Below are positions 9,256 through 16,731 of a stretch of 46,476 nucleotides of DNA, one piece after another. How positions within the stretch are numbered: the first letter of the stretch is position 1; every line of letters begins with the position of its first letter. A model generated the notes under the pieces. That model was not told the origin of the DNA, ran no database searches, and was given only the letters and a program-made list of their open reading frames with translations. This DNA is from an uncultured Bacilli bacterium (GTDB lineage Bacteria > Bacillota_I > Bacilli_A > RF39 > UBA660): the NCBI GenBank assembly GCA_944363715.1, contig CALVUX010000015.1:1-46476 (forward strand), read 5' to 3'. The position numbers and the translations under genes are program-made.

Positions 9256-9284
9256 ATTATATACTATTTTAAGTGATAAGTAAA
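9256..9284 (-). promoter_or_regulatory. Promoter of the DHH-rplI-dnaB operon
   Basis: On the minus strand TTTACT (9279-9284), a 17-bp spacer and TATAAT (9256-9261), just after the rpsR terminator. Confidence 0.65.
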
Positions 9285-9294
9285 ACTTGTAATG

Positions 9295-9325
9295 AAAAAA
9301 GTAAATAGTTGTTTCTATTTACTTT
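9295..9325 (-). terminator. Terminator of the rpsF-ssb-rpsR operon
   Basis: An 11-bp perfect stem AAAGTAAATAG/CTATTTACTTT (9298-9308 with 9315-9325), a six-base loop and a T run on the minus strand. It overlaps the rpsR stop codon (9319-9321). Confidence 0.9.
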
Positions 9326-9555
9326 GTAAATGGTAATAAACCAATAGCTCTTGCTCTTTTAATTTCTCTTGCTATATGTCTTTGATGACGAGCACAAGTT
9401 CCAGTTACACGACGAGGAACTATTTTACCTCTATCGTTTATAAATCTTTTTAATGTATCTACATCTTTATAGTTAACGTCTTTTCCAGTACACATTATAC
9501 ATACTTTCTTTTTACGACGTCCAAATTCTTTATGTTCTTTAAAGTCTTTAGCCAT
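9319..9555 (-). CDS. rpsR: Ribosomal protein bS18
   Basis: 78 residues. The core [20 protein letters not shown] is the classic bS18 signature and the C-terminus ends LPFTK. An N-terminal C-x2-C-like pair ([11 protein letters not shown]) is of the type found in zinc-bearing S18 paralogues, though the rest of the zinc set is incomplete. Last gene of rpsF-ssb-rpsR. Confidence 0.97.
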   Translation of the reverse strand: MAKDFKEHKEFGRRKKKVCIMCTGKDVNYKDVDTLKRFINDRGKIVPRRVTGTCARHQRHIAREIKRARAIGLLPFTK

Positions 9556-9574
9556 AGACTATTCCTCCCTTCTT

Positions 9575-10084
9575 TTAAAATGGTAATTCACTATCATCAA
9601 TTTCAATACTTGCCCCAAAATCGGCGAATGGATTACTTGAGATATCAGTTCCATTATTTGATGATGGTTCATCTTTAAAGTCATATGGAGTTGGCTCTGC
9701 TGGTTGGTTAGATTGAGCAGGTGATGGTTGATTACTATAGTTACTAGTTCCTGATGCTTGATTATCTCTTTTTGAACCAATAAATTCAACACTATCAGCG
9801 ATTACTTCAGTAACATAACGACGTTGTCCGTTTTGGTCATCATAGTTACGTACTTGAATACGTCCTTCTACTGCTACTTGACTACCTTGTGATAGATAGT
9901 TTTTAACACTTTCAGCTTGTCTACGCCATACAACAACTGGTATAAAGTCTGCTTCTCTTTCTCCTGCTTGGTTAGTATAAGTTCTATTAACGGCAATAGT
10001 AAAACTTGCTACTGCTGTATTGTTACCTGTATAACGAAGTTCAGGATCACGAGTTAAGCGACCTATTAAAAATACTTTATTCAT
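9575..10084 (-). CDS. ssb: Single-stranded DNA-binding protein
   Basis: 169 residues. The OB-fold starts [19 protein letters not shown] and includes [20 protein letters not shown] and [22 protein letters not shown] Gln/Asn/Ser/Pro linker (about 115-150) leads to the acidic tip DDSELPF, the standard docking site for replication and repair partners. It lies between rpsF and rpsR, as in most Firmicutes. No competence-type second SSB is seen here. Confidence 0.97.
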   Translation of the reverse strand: MNKVFLIGRLTRDPELRYTGNNTAVASFTIAVNRTYTNQAGEREADFIPVVVWRRQAESVKNYLSQGSQVAVEGRIQVRNYDDQNGQRRYVTEVIADSVEFIGSKRDNQASGTSNYSNQPSPAQSNQPAEPTPYDFKDEPSSNNGTDISSNPFADFGASIEIDDSELPF

Positions 10085-10098
10085 AAATACCTCTTTTC

Positions 10099-10386
10099 TT
10101 AATCGTCTACTCTAATAACTAAATGACGTAAAATATTTTCATTTAGACGAGCTAGACGGTCAAATTCAGAAATTGCTTCATGAGTTGCTTCTACAACATA
10201 TAAGAAATAATAACCATTTTTATATTTGTTCATTTCATAAGCTAATTCTTTTTGTCCCATTGCTTTTTCTTCATTAATCTTACATTTTCTATCAGTTAAA
10301 ACTTTCTTTAGATTTTCTGCTTCTTTTTTAATAGCAGCCTCATCTAAATCTGGTTTAACGATAAACATGATTTCATAATTTGTCAT
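10099..10386 (-). CDS. rpsF: Ribosomal protein bS6
   Basis: 95 residues. It has [14 protein letters not shown] at the N-terminus, the [15 protein letters not shown]-like segment ([17 protein letters not shown]) and a final [12 protein letters not shown]. It pairs with bS18 on 16S rRNA. An AAGGAGG ribosome site lies in a leader that can fold to hide it (see the regulatory entry). First gene of the operon. Confidence 0.97.
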   Translation of the reverse strand: MTNYEIMFIVKPDLDEAAIKKEAENLKKVLTDRKCKINEEKAMGQKELAYEMNKYKNGYYFLYVVEATHEAISEFDRLARLNENILRHLVIRVDD

Positions 10387-10397
10387 TAAACGTACAC

Positions 10398-10434
10398 CTC
10401 CTTCTGGACATAAGACCTATTTCTAGGTAAGGAG
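10398..10434 (-). promoter_or_regulatory. rpsF leader structure that can sequester the ribosome binding site
   Basis: In the rpsF 5' leader (minus strand) CTCCTT (10429-10434) can pair with AAGGAG (10398-10403), part of the ribosome site. Between them is a perfect ACCTA/TAGGT hairpin (10415-10428) and a single-stranded stretch containing GTCCAG. In Firmicutes the S6:S18 complex represses its own operon through a leader RNA, so this is the likely element. I inferred the pairing by eye and did not match it to a covariance model. Confidence 0.55.
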
Positions 10435-10454
10435 CATTTTAAATACTCGGTAGT

Positions 10455-10483
10455 ATTATAGCAAAAGAAAAAAGAAAAGTCTA
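10455..10483 (-). promoter_or_regulatory. Promoter of rpsF-ssb-rpsR
   Basis: Minus strand TAGACT (10478-10483), a 17-bp spacer and TATAAT (10455-10460). The leader from about 10448 to the rpsF start holds the structure described at 10398-10434. Confidence 0.7.
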
Positions 10484-10556
10484 TCTTTTTCTTTAATTTT
10501 ATTTTTCTATACTTAAATAACAATAGTAGCTCTTTATATTAATGGTTCGTATTTTT

Positions 10557-11020
10557 TTAAAATAGCTTATCAGGGTTTGATAATATTTCTACATTAATAT
10601 CTTCTAAATCTTTACTTACGGGAATAATATACAAATCATATTTATAATTTTGATCTACAGTCGTTAATGGTGAATCACAATATATAGTTAAATCTATGTT
10701 TTTACCAGAATATTTAAAGTTAGCAATTTCAGTATTTATTCCGGACTCAACAATTAATAAACTTTTATCTTTAAAAAAATTATTAGTAAATATTTTTTGA
10801 TAGCTTTTCAAATTTTCTATTTTACTTACAAGTGAAGAAAAATCTCTTTTTGTTTCTATTACTTCGTATTTTTTTGTGCTATCCAATACATTATATGTAT
10901 TATAGCTAGCTAAATATTCTACAATGTAATACTCATGCTTATTGTTATTTGCAAATAAAACTAAAATTCCAGCAATAATAATAAAAATAATAACTAATAT
11001 TAACTTAATATTTTTTTCAT
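10557..11020 (-). pseudogene. Membrane-anchored hypothetical protein, reading frame broken at an A7 run
   Basis: From about 11013 to 10557 the minus strand is open and reads as a protein of about 150 residues. It starts NIKLILVIIFIIIAGILVLF (one transmembrane segment), followed by an extracytoplasmic domain with YYIVEYLASYN, SLLIVESGINTEIANFKYSG and a final NPDKLF. No start codon lies in this frame before the membrane segment. The good candidate, ATG at 11020 preceded by GGATG, is out of frame by one base: seven A (11011-11017) follow it, and eight would restore the frame. It may be a pseudogene, a sequencing error, or expressed by slippage. The only in-frame alternative start is TTG at 10886, with no ribosome site. 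No family recognised. Confidence 0.5.
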
Positions 11021-11060
11021 AAAATCATCCAATCTCTTTAATATATTTACTTCTAATACT

Positions 11061-11066
11061 ATTATA
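11061..11066 (-). promoter_or_regulatory. Possible -10 element for the frame-disrupted membrane protein
   Basis: TATAAT on the minus strand, about 40 bases before the ATG at 11020. The -35 region is weak, so this is tentative. Confidence 0.35.
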
Positions 11067-11077
11067 CTATATTTATC

Positions 11078-11170
11078 TTATATTTCTTTTCTTACGCACT
11101 TTAATCTTTCTACATCTAATCTTAATTCATAAAGTGTAACTTTATTATTTGTCTCTTCTATATATATCAT
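11078..11170 (-). CDS. Possible 30-residue small protein after ychF
   Basis: ATG 11170 lies 13 bases after the ychF stop and opens a 30-codon frame, MIYIEETNNKVTLYELRLDV and on to VRKEI, ending in TAA. The composition (alternating charged and hydrophobic residues) looks like a real helix or strand protein rather than noise. The ribosome site is weak (GTGAGAT), so translation would depend on coupling to ychF. No family recognised; it could also be a remnant of a longer gene. Confidence 0.3.
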   Translation of the reverse strand: MIYIEETNNKVTLYELRLDVERLKCVRKEI

Positions 11171-11183
11171 AACTATTATCTCA

Positions 11184-12281
11184 CTATACATTAAATCTAA
11201 AGTGACAGATATCTCCATCTTGCATTAGATAGTCTTTTCCTTCAAGTCTTGCTTTACCTGCTTCTTTTGCTTTTAATTCACTACCACACTCTATTAAGTC
11301 TTCATAGGAAATAACTTCTGCTTTAATAAAGCCTTTTTCAAAGTCTGTATGGATGATACCGGCACAAGATTTTGCATTCATTCCTTTTTTAAAGGTCCAT
11401 GCTCTTACTTCATCAGGTCCTACTGTAAAATATGTGGCAAGTCCTAATAAATCATATGTTGCAGCGATTAGTGAATCTAACCCACTTTTTTCAAGTCCTA
11501 GAGCTTCTAACATTTCTTTTTCGTCTACATCATCTAACTCACTTAACTCTTCTTCTACTTTGGCACATATTTCTATTACTTTAGCATTTTCTTTACTAGC
11601 ATATTCTTTTACTTTTTTAACATAATCATTGTTTGTACCTAAATCATTTTCATTAACATTTGCTAAATAAATCAATGGCTTTTCTGTTAGAAGATTAAAA
11701 CTTTTAATGATAGATTTCTCTTCTTTTGTTAAATCAAGTAATCTTATTGGTGTATTTTCTTCTAAGGTTTTTCTTAACTTTTCTAGTGTTTCATACTCTA
11801 AAAGTTCATCTTTATCTTTACTCATTCTAGCTTTCTTACTAATTCTATTTATTCTATTAGTTACTGTTTCTAAGTCTGCTAGAGCAAGTTCTAAGTTGAT
11901 TGTTTCTATATCTCTTATAGGGTCTATATTACCATCTACATGGATGATATTACCATTATCAAAACATCTTACTACTTCACAGATAGCATCTACTTCTCTT
12001 ATATGTGATAAAAATTTATTACCTAGTCCTTCTCCTTTACTTGCTCCTTTTACAAGTCCTGCTATATCAATAAATTCATAACTTGTATAAATTGTTCTTT
12101 TAGGATTATACATACTAAATAGTTTGTCAATTCTCTCATCTTTAACATTTACTATTCCAACATTAGGATCAATTGTTGCGAAGGGATAGTTTTCTGCTAA
12201 AATGTGGGTTTTGGTTAAGGCATTGAATAATGTACTTTTACCTACATTAGGTAGTCCTATAATTCCTGCTTTTAAACTCAT
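11184..12281 (-). CDS. ychF: YchF/OLA1-type ribosome-associated ATPase
   Basis: 365 residues. A TRAFAC-class P-loop protein of the OBG family. G1 is GLPNVGKSTLFN (residues 9-20), G2 is YPFATIDPNVG and G3 is DIAGLVKGAS. The G4 position reads NVNE rather than NKxD, which in this family goes with ATP rather than GTP preference. A coiled coil (about 130-180) and a C-terminal TGS domain (TYFTVGPDEVRAWTF to the end) complete it. YchF binds ribosomes and is linked to stress responses. It is a single-gene unit between the abgT terminator and the small frame at 11078-11170. Confidence 0.97.
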   Translation of the reverse strand: MSLKAGIIGLPNVGKSTLFNALTKTHILAENYPFATIDPNVGIVNVKDERIDKLFSMYNPKRTIYTSYEFIDIAGLVKGASKGEGLGNKFLSHIREVDAICEVVRCFDNGNIIHVDGNIDPIRDIETINLELALADLETVTNRINRISKKARMSKDKDELLEYETLEKLRKTLEENTPIRLLDLTKEEKSIIKSFNLLTEKPLIYLANVNENDLGTNNDYVKKVKEYASKENAKVIEICAKVEEELSELDDVDEKEMLEALGLEKSGLDSLIAATYDLLGLATYFTVGPDEVRAWTFKKGMNAKSCAGIIHTDFEKGFIKAEVISYEDLIECGSELKAKEAGKARLEGKDYLMQDGDICHFRFNV

Positions 12282-12307
12282 AATATTACCTCTTTTCTTA
12301 CTTTCAT

Positions 12308-12313
12308 ATTATA
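12308..12313 (-). promoter_or_regulatory. Probable -10 element of ychF
   Basis: TATAAT on the minus strand, 27 bases before the ychF start and just after the upstream terminator. The -35 (TTTTAA-like) is poor. Confidence 0.45.
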
Positions 12314-12334
12314 GCATTGTTCTATACAATTTAA

Positions 12335-12359
12335 AAGAAAAAAATACCTTGCGGTATTT
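12335..12359 (-). terminator. Terminator of the parAB-mscS-DUF951-abgT operon
   Basis: The minus-strand stem AAATACC/GGTATTT (12342-12348 with 12353-12359) closes a GCAA tetraloop and is followed by a T run. It overlaps the abgT stop codon. Confidence 0.9.
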
Positions 12360-13962
12360 AAATTGTTGCATATACTCCAGGTCCTAATGGTAGACCTATT
12401 AAGTACCAACCTATTACTAATAATATCCAAGTTATAGCGATTATTCCAAAATATGTAAGAACATATCCTATACTCTTATGGATTGTTATTGGTTTAGATT
12501 TATCTTGATTATAGATATTTAAGTATCCTATGTAGATAGCAAAGCATGCTAGTAATGGTGTTATACCTGCTGTTATTGAAGTACCTGCTCTTAATATAAA
12601 TTGAGCGAATGGAGCAGATAGGTTTGATTGCATAAAGGCAGGAACCATAACTGGAGCGAATATTTGCCATTTAGCACTTGGTGTTGGCACAAAGAGATTA
12701 GCTAGTCCTATCATAATAATAGCAAAGATTATTAGAGGTAGGCCCGTAAATCCTATATTACCTATAGCATTAGCACACCAAGATGCAATTACTGTTCCTA
12801 TATTTGTTTCTCTAAATACTGATGTAAACTGTGCTACTACAAAGATAAGCATTAATATTTCTCCCATAGGAGCGAATGTTTCTTTACAACCATTAATTAT
12901 ATCTTTATCATTTTTAATACTTTTAGCACCTATTCCATAGGCAATACCAACAAGGGTTAAAAGTAAAGCCATCATGTAAGTAAAGCCATCTTGGAAATAT
13001 GAGTTTGTACCAAATAATTGTCCTAAGTAAGTATCTTCTTCCATATCAAGTAACATTCCTGAATATGGTAAGTCTGGTATTATAGAATATATAAATAATA
13101 TGACAACTACTATTCCTGTTATGATAGCAGCTTTAAGACCTCTTTTTTCACATCTTTCTTTTTCTATCTTTTGTTGTTCTAATTCTTTAGCATCTACTTC
13201 ATCAACTATTACTAACTCTTCTGTCTTTGATAGTTCTTCTTTTTCTTTATATTTACCAAGACGTGGAGCGATTATCTTTTCAATTATAATAGTTCCAACT
13301 ATTGATAAGATAATTGAAAAAGCGATTATGATGAAGAGATTTGATGTTAAACTGATATGAGCTGATGCATCTATAAGACGAGCGGCTGTTGTAGTATCTG
13401 GTATTAGATTTACTTCCATACTTCCTACGAAGATAGAGACTCCATAACCAAAACTTACTCCTGCAAAAGCAGCAATGATACCTAGATGAGGATTTCTATT
13501 GTTAAGTAAAAATAACATAGCAGATACTGGTATTAGAATAACATAACCTACATCATTTATTAATGATGAGATAGTTGCTAAAAATATAACAATAAAGGTT
13601 AATATTTTCTTATCTATCTTAATTAATACTCTTTTACATAGGGTATCTAAAAATCCTGTAGATTTTGCAATACTAAGACCAAATAGTGTTAATAATAACA
13701 TACCTAGAGGTGCAAAAGATAAGAAATTAGTCATAGCATTACTAAATATATATTTCATACCATTAAAGTTAAATAAGTTTTCTACTGTTACTAAGGTACT
13801 TTCTAACTCATTGGTAGTTGGACTTATTGTATTATAAGTTCCTTGCATCTGTAAAGCTGATAGAATAGCACTTAGTATTAATACAAGGAAAGTAAGAAGT
13901 AAGTAAACTGTAATAGGATGAAGATAGAATTTTTTTAGTTTTAATTTTCTTCTATTATGCAT
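12358..13962 (-). CDS. AbgT family transporter (p-aminobenzoyl-glutamate/antimetabolite type)
   Basis: 534 residues with about 12-13 hydrophobic segments. The family-typical features are the long luminal stretch after the first helix, the re-entrant region ISSLINDVGYVILIPVSAML and a second one near GLANLFVPTPSAKW. Known members take up p-aminobenzoyl-glutamate (AbgT) or export sulfonamides (MtrF, YdaH). Which way this one works cannot be read from sequence. A charged cytoplasmic loop (about 235-275) is Lys/Glu-rich. The start overlaps the DUF951 gene by 8 bases, so it is translated as the last gene of the parA-parB unit. Confidence 0.88.
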   Translation of the reverse strand: MHNRRKLKLKKFYLHPITVYLLLTFLVLILSAILSALQMQGTYNTISPTTNELESTLVTVENLFNFNGMKYIFSNAMTNFLSFAPLGMLLLTLFGLSIAKSTGFLDTLCKRVLIKIDKKILTFIVIFLATISSLINDVGYVILIPVSAMLFLLNNRNPHLGIIAAFAGVSFGYGVSIFVGSMEVNLIPDTTTAARLIDASAHISLTSNLFIIIAFSIILSIVGTIIIEKIIAPRLGKYKEKEELSKTEELVIVDEVDAKELEQQKIEKERCEKRGLKAAIITGIVVVILFIYSIIPDLPYSGMLLDMEEDTYLGQLFGTNSYFQDGFTYMMALLLTLVGIAYGIGAKSIKNDKDIINGCKETFAPMGEILMLIFVVAQFTSVFRETNIGTVIASWCANAIGNIGFTGLPLIIFAIIMIGLANLFVPTPSAKWQIFAPVMVPAFMQSNLSAPFAQFILRAGTSITAGITPLLACFAIYIGYLNIYNQDKSKPITIHKSIGYVLTYFGIIAITWILLVIGWYLIGLPLGPGVYATI

Positions 13963-14158
13963 CTTGACTCTCCTTTTCTATTATTTTCTTGATTTTCTTA
14001 TTTAGTTCTATTCTTGGAATAAATACTAATCTCCCACAACCTGTACATTTTAGTTTGATATCAGCACCAAGTTTTACTACTTCCCAATCATTAGTACCAC
14101 AGGGATGTCCTTTTTTTAATACTAGTCTATCTCCTAATTTGTAATTTTTACTTTCCAT
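13955..14158 (-). CDS. DUF951 small zinc-ribbon-like protein
   Basis: 67 residues. DUF951 signature: GDRLVLKKGHPCGTNDWEVV, GADIKLKCTGCGRLVFIPR. Three Cys (one in HPCG, two in CTGC) could bind a metal. Function is unknown. In many Firmicutes it sits next to mscS and ychF near the origin, and the same neighbours are here. It overlaps mscS by 11 bases and abgT by 8. Confidence 0.9.
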   Translation of the reverse strand: MESKNYKLGDRLVLKKGHPCGTNDWEVVKLGADIKLKCTGCGRLVFIPRIELNKKIKKIIEKESQDA

Positions 14159-14954
14159 TACGAACCTCCATATGTGTTTGTGGCATCTTAATACCTGCTT
14201 TAGTTAAAGCATCTTGTAAATCTTTTCTCATCTTTCTTTGAATCTCAAAATCCTTACCAGATTTAGTTTTAACAGCAACTTTATATGTTACAGAATTTTG
14301 ATCTACCATTTCAACTCCCCAAAGCTCAGTATTACCTTTAAGAAAGTCATAAGTTTTATCAATTGTTTCCATAGTTCTTCTAATAATTTTTTCAACTTTA
14401 TCTAAATCATTATCAGAATCTACAGAGATGGTAACTTCTGCTAGTGATGGATTTAAACTATAGTTAGTAACTTCTGTTATCATGTGATTAGAAATAATTT
14501 GTACGGCACCTTTATAATCTTTTATTCTTGTTGTTTTAAGTCCCATAGCGATAACATCACCACGAAAGCCATTAATCATAACATTATCACCAATTTCAAA
14601 TTGGTCTTCCATAACTATAGAAATGCCTGCAATAAAGTCTTTGGCTAAATCTTGGAAAGCAAGAGTAAGTACTGCTGCTACTATTCCTAATCCTGCTAAA
14701 ATACTACTTACATTGATTCCAAAGCTATTCAAAATCAATAGGATTGTTAAAAATATTATTATGTATTTTAAACAGTTATTTATAAGACTTAGTGTTGTGT
14801 TGACTCTTTTTTTGTTTTTATTTTTTAAATATTTTGTATGGAGAGCTTTTTTAAGAAAAAATGTAATTATTTTATATAATATATAGGCAAGACCGATATA
14901 TATTACTGGTCTTACTATATATATAAATATCTCTGAATCAAAAAATTCTTTCAA
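14148..14954 (-). CDS. mscS: Small-conductance mechanosensitive channel (MscS family)
   Basis: 268 residues. Two N-terminal membrane helices are followed by the pore helix, GINVSSILAGLGIVAAVLTLAFQDLAKDFIAGI (the Gly/Ala packing and QDLAKDF turn are the family hallmark), and the beta domain FEIGDNVMINGFRGDVIAMG. The C-terminal alpha/beta domain ends at the DUF951 gene. It would release solutes on osmotic downshock. Its start is 15 bases after the parB stop. Confidence 0.95.
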   Translation of the reverse strand: MKEFFDSEIFIYIVRPVIYIGLAYILYKIITFFLKKALHTKYLKNKNKKRVNTTLSLINNCLKYIIIFLTILLILNSFGINVSSILAGLGIVAAVLTLAFQDLAKDFIAGISIVMEDQFEIGDNVMINGFRGDVIAMGLKTTRIKDYKGAVQIISNHMITEVTNYSLNPSLAEVTISVDSDNDLDKVEKIIRRTMETIDKTYDFLKGNTELWGVEMVDQNSVTYKVAVKTKSGKDFEIQRKMRKDLQDALTKAGIKMPQTHMEVRNGK

Positions 14955-14968
14955 GGGGATTACCTCCT

Positions 14969-15865
14969 TTATTTATCTAAATGCATAATTTCTAATATTC
15001 TTGTTAAGTCATTAGCATTTGTAAAGTTTATTTCTAATTTATTGTTTCTTATTTTAACTTTTGTACCTAATTTTTCACATAAATCACTTTCTAAATATGA
15101 GTACTCATTATCTTTAGATTTTGGTTTATGAGGAGTTATTTCTTTTTTACGATGATATTCTTCTTTAGAATTAGTTAACTCTTCTAACCTTCTAACACTT
15201 AGATTTTCATTTATTGTCTTTTCTGCTAGACTTATCGCTTGTTCTTTATCTTCTAACTTGCTTAGGACTCTAGCATGTCCCATACTTAATTCACCTTTTA
15301 CTACTTCATCTTTTATTTCATTAGGTAAAGTTAATAGTCCTAACATATTAGTAATATGACTTCTTGATTTACCTACTTTTTTAGCAAGTTCTTCTTGAGT
15401 TAAGTTTAGTCTAGTTTTTAAAGCATTATATGCCTCTGCTTCTTCCATAGCACTTAAGTTTTCTCTTTGTAAGTTCTCAAGAAGAGCGATTTCCATCATT
15501 TCTTCATCTGTAAAGTCTTTAATGATGGCAGGTATTGTAGTTAAGCCTGCTAGTCTTGAAGCTTTAACACGACGTTCTCCTGCTATTATTTCATAACCTT
15601 TAATACTTTTTTTAGCAATTATAGGTTGAAAAACACCATGTTCTTTAATAGAAGAAGCTAGTTCATTTAAGCTTTCTTCATCAAAGTTTTTACGAGGTTG
15701 ATATGGGTTACTTCTTAATTCATCTAGATTTAGATTTACTATTTGGTCTTTTGGTGTATTATTAATTATCTTTTCTTCTACATCAGAAATGTTTAATTGT
15801 TCACTATTAAATAATTCCTCAAGACCTTTTCCTAAAGCACGCCTTTTATTTTCCATTTCTATCAA
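14969..15865 (-). CDS. parB: Chromosome partitioning protein ParB (Spo0J)
   Basis: 298 residues. It binds parS, hydrolyses CTP, slides as a clamp and loads SMC. The N-terminal ALGKGLEELF (ParA-stimulating motif, residues 10-19) is followed by the CTP pocket: NPYQPR (53-58), GERR (96-99) and ENLQREN (130-136). A helix-turn-helix (about 155-178) and a C-terminal dimerisation domain complete it. The recognition segment reads GKSRSHITN, with Arg168 as in parS-type proteins. Start: TTG 15865 has AAGGA 5 bases before it; ATG 15856 has none at a good distance. It overlaps parA by 20 bases. Its target sites are the parS copies at 34371-35640. Confidence 0.96.
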   Translation of the reverse strand: MIEMENKRRALGKGLEELFNSEQLNISDVEEKIINNTPKDQIVNLNLDELRSNPYQPRKNFDEESLNELASSIKEHGVFQPIIAKKSIKGYEIIAGERRVKASRLAGLTTIPAIIKDFTDEEMMEIALLENLQRENLSAMEEAEAYNALKTRLNLTQEELAKKVGKSRSHITNMLGLLTLPNEIKDEVVKGELSMGHARVLSKLEDKEQAISLAEKTINENLSVRRLEELTNSKEEYHRKKEITPHKPKSKDNEYSYLESDLCEKLGTKVKIRNNKLEINFTNANDLTRILEIMHLDK

Positions 15866-16634
15866 TCACTTCCTTTGCTAAGTTTAGATAAGCTTCTGAG
15901 CCTTTACTTTTAGGATCATATACTATTATAGGTTCTCCATGAGAAGGAGCTTCTGTTAATCTAATTAATCTTGGTATAATAGTATTATATACTTTTTCTT
16001 TGAAAAATTTTCTAATATCATCTACAACTTCAAAACCAAGGTTTGTTCTTGAATCTAGCATTGTAAGTAGGACTCCTTCTATATCTAGATTAGGATTTAA
16101 TTGTTTTTGAGCAAGTCTTATGGTGTTTAATAGTTGCATTATTCCTTCTAGGGCAAAGAACTCACATTGGACTGGAATAATAACAGAATCACTTGCTGTA
16201 AGGGCATTAGTTGTAATTAATCCTAATGATGGAGGACAATCTATTATTATAAAATCAAAGTTTTCATCTTCTAGTTCTTTTAAATGATATTTAAGTTGTG
16301 CTCCTTTTGCAAAACCAGGTTCACTCTGACTTTTTTCTAATAGTTCAATATCAAGTCCTGCTAAGTTTATTGTTGCAGGTAGTACATATAATTTTTTATA
16401 TTTAGTCTTAATCATGGCATCTTTGGTACTACATTTATTTGTCAGAACATCATATACACTTAAATCAATATCTCCTTTATTTATACCTACTCCTGTTGTG
16501 GTATTACCTTGAGGGTCTAAGTCTATTAATAATACTTTTTTACCAAGGAATGCTAATGAGGCAGAAAGGTTAATACTTGTTGTTGTCTTTCCTACTCCAC
16601 CTTTTTGATTAACTAAAGAAATTACCTTTGCCAT
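15846..16634 (-). CDS. parA: Chromosome partitioning ATPase ParA (Soj)
   Basis: 262 residues. The deviant Walker A box KGGVGKTTTSINL (residues 11-23) carries the signature lysine. Walker B is DFIIIDCPPSLG, and SDSVIIPVQCEFFALEG follows. ATP-dependent dimers bind DNA nonspecifically and are released by ParB; in B. subtilis Soj also controls DnaA. First gene of a unit continuing through parB, mscS, DUF951 and abgT. Standard chromosomal type, without the N-terminal regulatory domain of plasmid ParA proteins. Confidence 0.97.
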   Translation of the reverse strand: MAKVISLVNQKGGVGKTTTSINLSASLAFLGKKVLLIDLDPQGNTTTGVGINKGDIDLSVYDVLTNKCSTKDAMIKTKYKKLYVLPATINLAGLDIELLEKSQSEPGFAKGAQLKYHLKELEDENFDFIIIDCPPSLGLITTNALTASDSVIIPVQCEFFALEGIMQLLNTIRLAQKQLNPNLDIEGVLLTMLDSRTNLGFEVVDDIRKFFKEKVYNTIIPRLIRLTEAPSHGEPIIVYDPKSKGSEAYLNLAKEVIDRNGK

Positions 16635-16666
16635 TTTATCACTCTCTTCTCTTACTTGTCTTTTTT

Positions 16667-16695
16667 ATTGTATCAAAAATATGTTATTATGAAAA
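16667..16695 (-). promoter_or_regulatory. Promoter of the parA-parB operon
   Basis: Minus strand TTTTCA (16690-16695), a 17-bp spacer and TACAAT (16667-16672). It lies between the noc terminator and parA, so parAB is transcribed apart from noc. No parS-like palindrome is seen here. Confidence 0.6.
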
Positions 16696-16704
16696 GAAAT
16701 TTAT

Positions 16705-16731
16705 CTAAAAAAGTAGATTTAACTCTACTTT
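16705..16731 (-). terminator. Terminator of noc
   Basis: An 8-bp perfect stem AAAGTAGA/TCTACTTT (16710-16717 with 16724-16731) with a six-base loop and T run on the minus strand. It touches the noc stop codon. Confidence 0.88.

Noticed and set aside
9559-9792. 77-codon frame inside ssb
   Set aside because: Shadow in another frame of the Gln/Asn-rich ssb linker; low-complexity and without a ribosome site.
11353-13360. Plus-strand frames opposite ychF and abgT
   Set aside because: Antisense shadows rich in Ser/Leu/Phe, no ribosome sites or family features.
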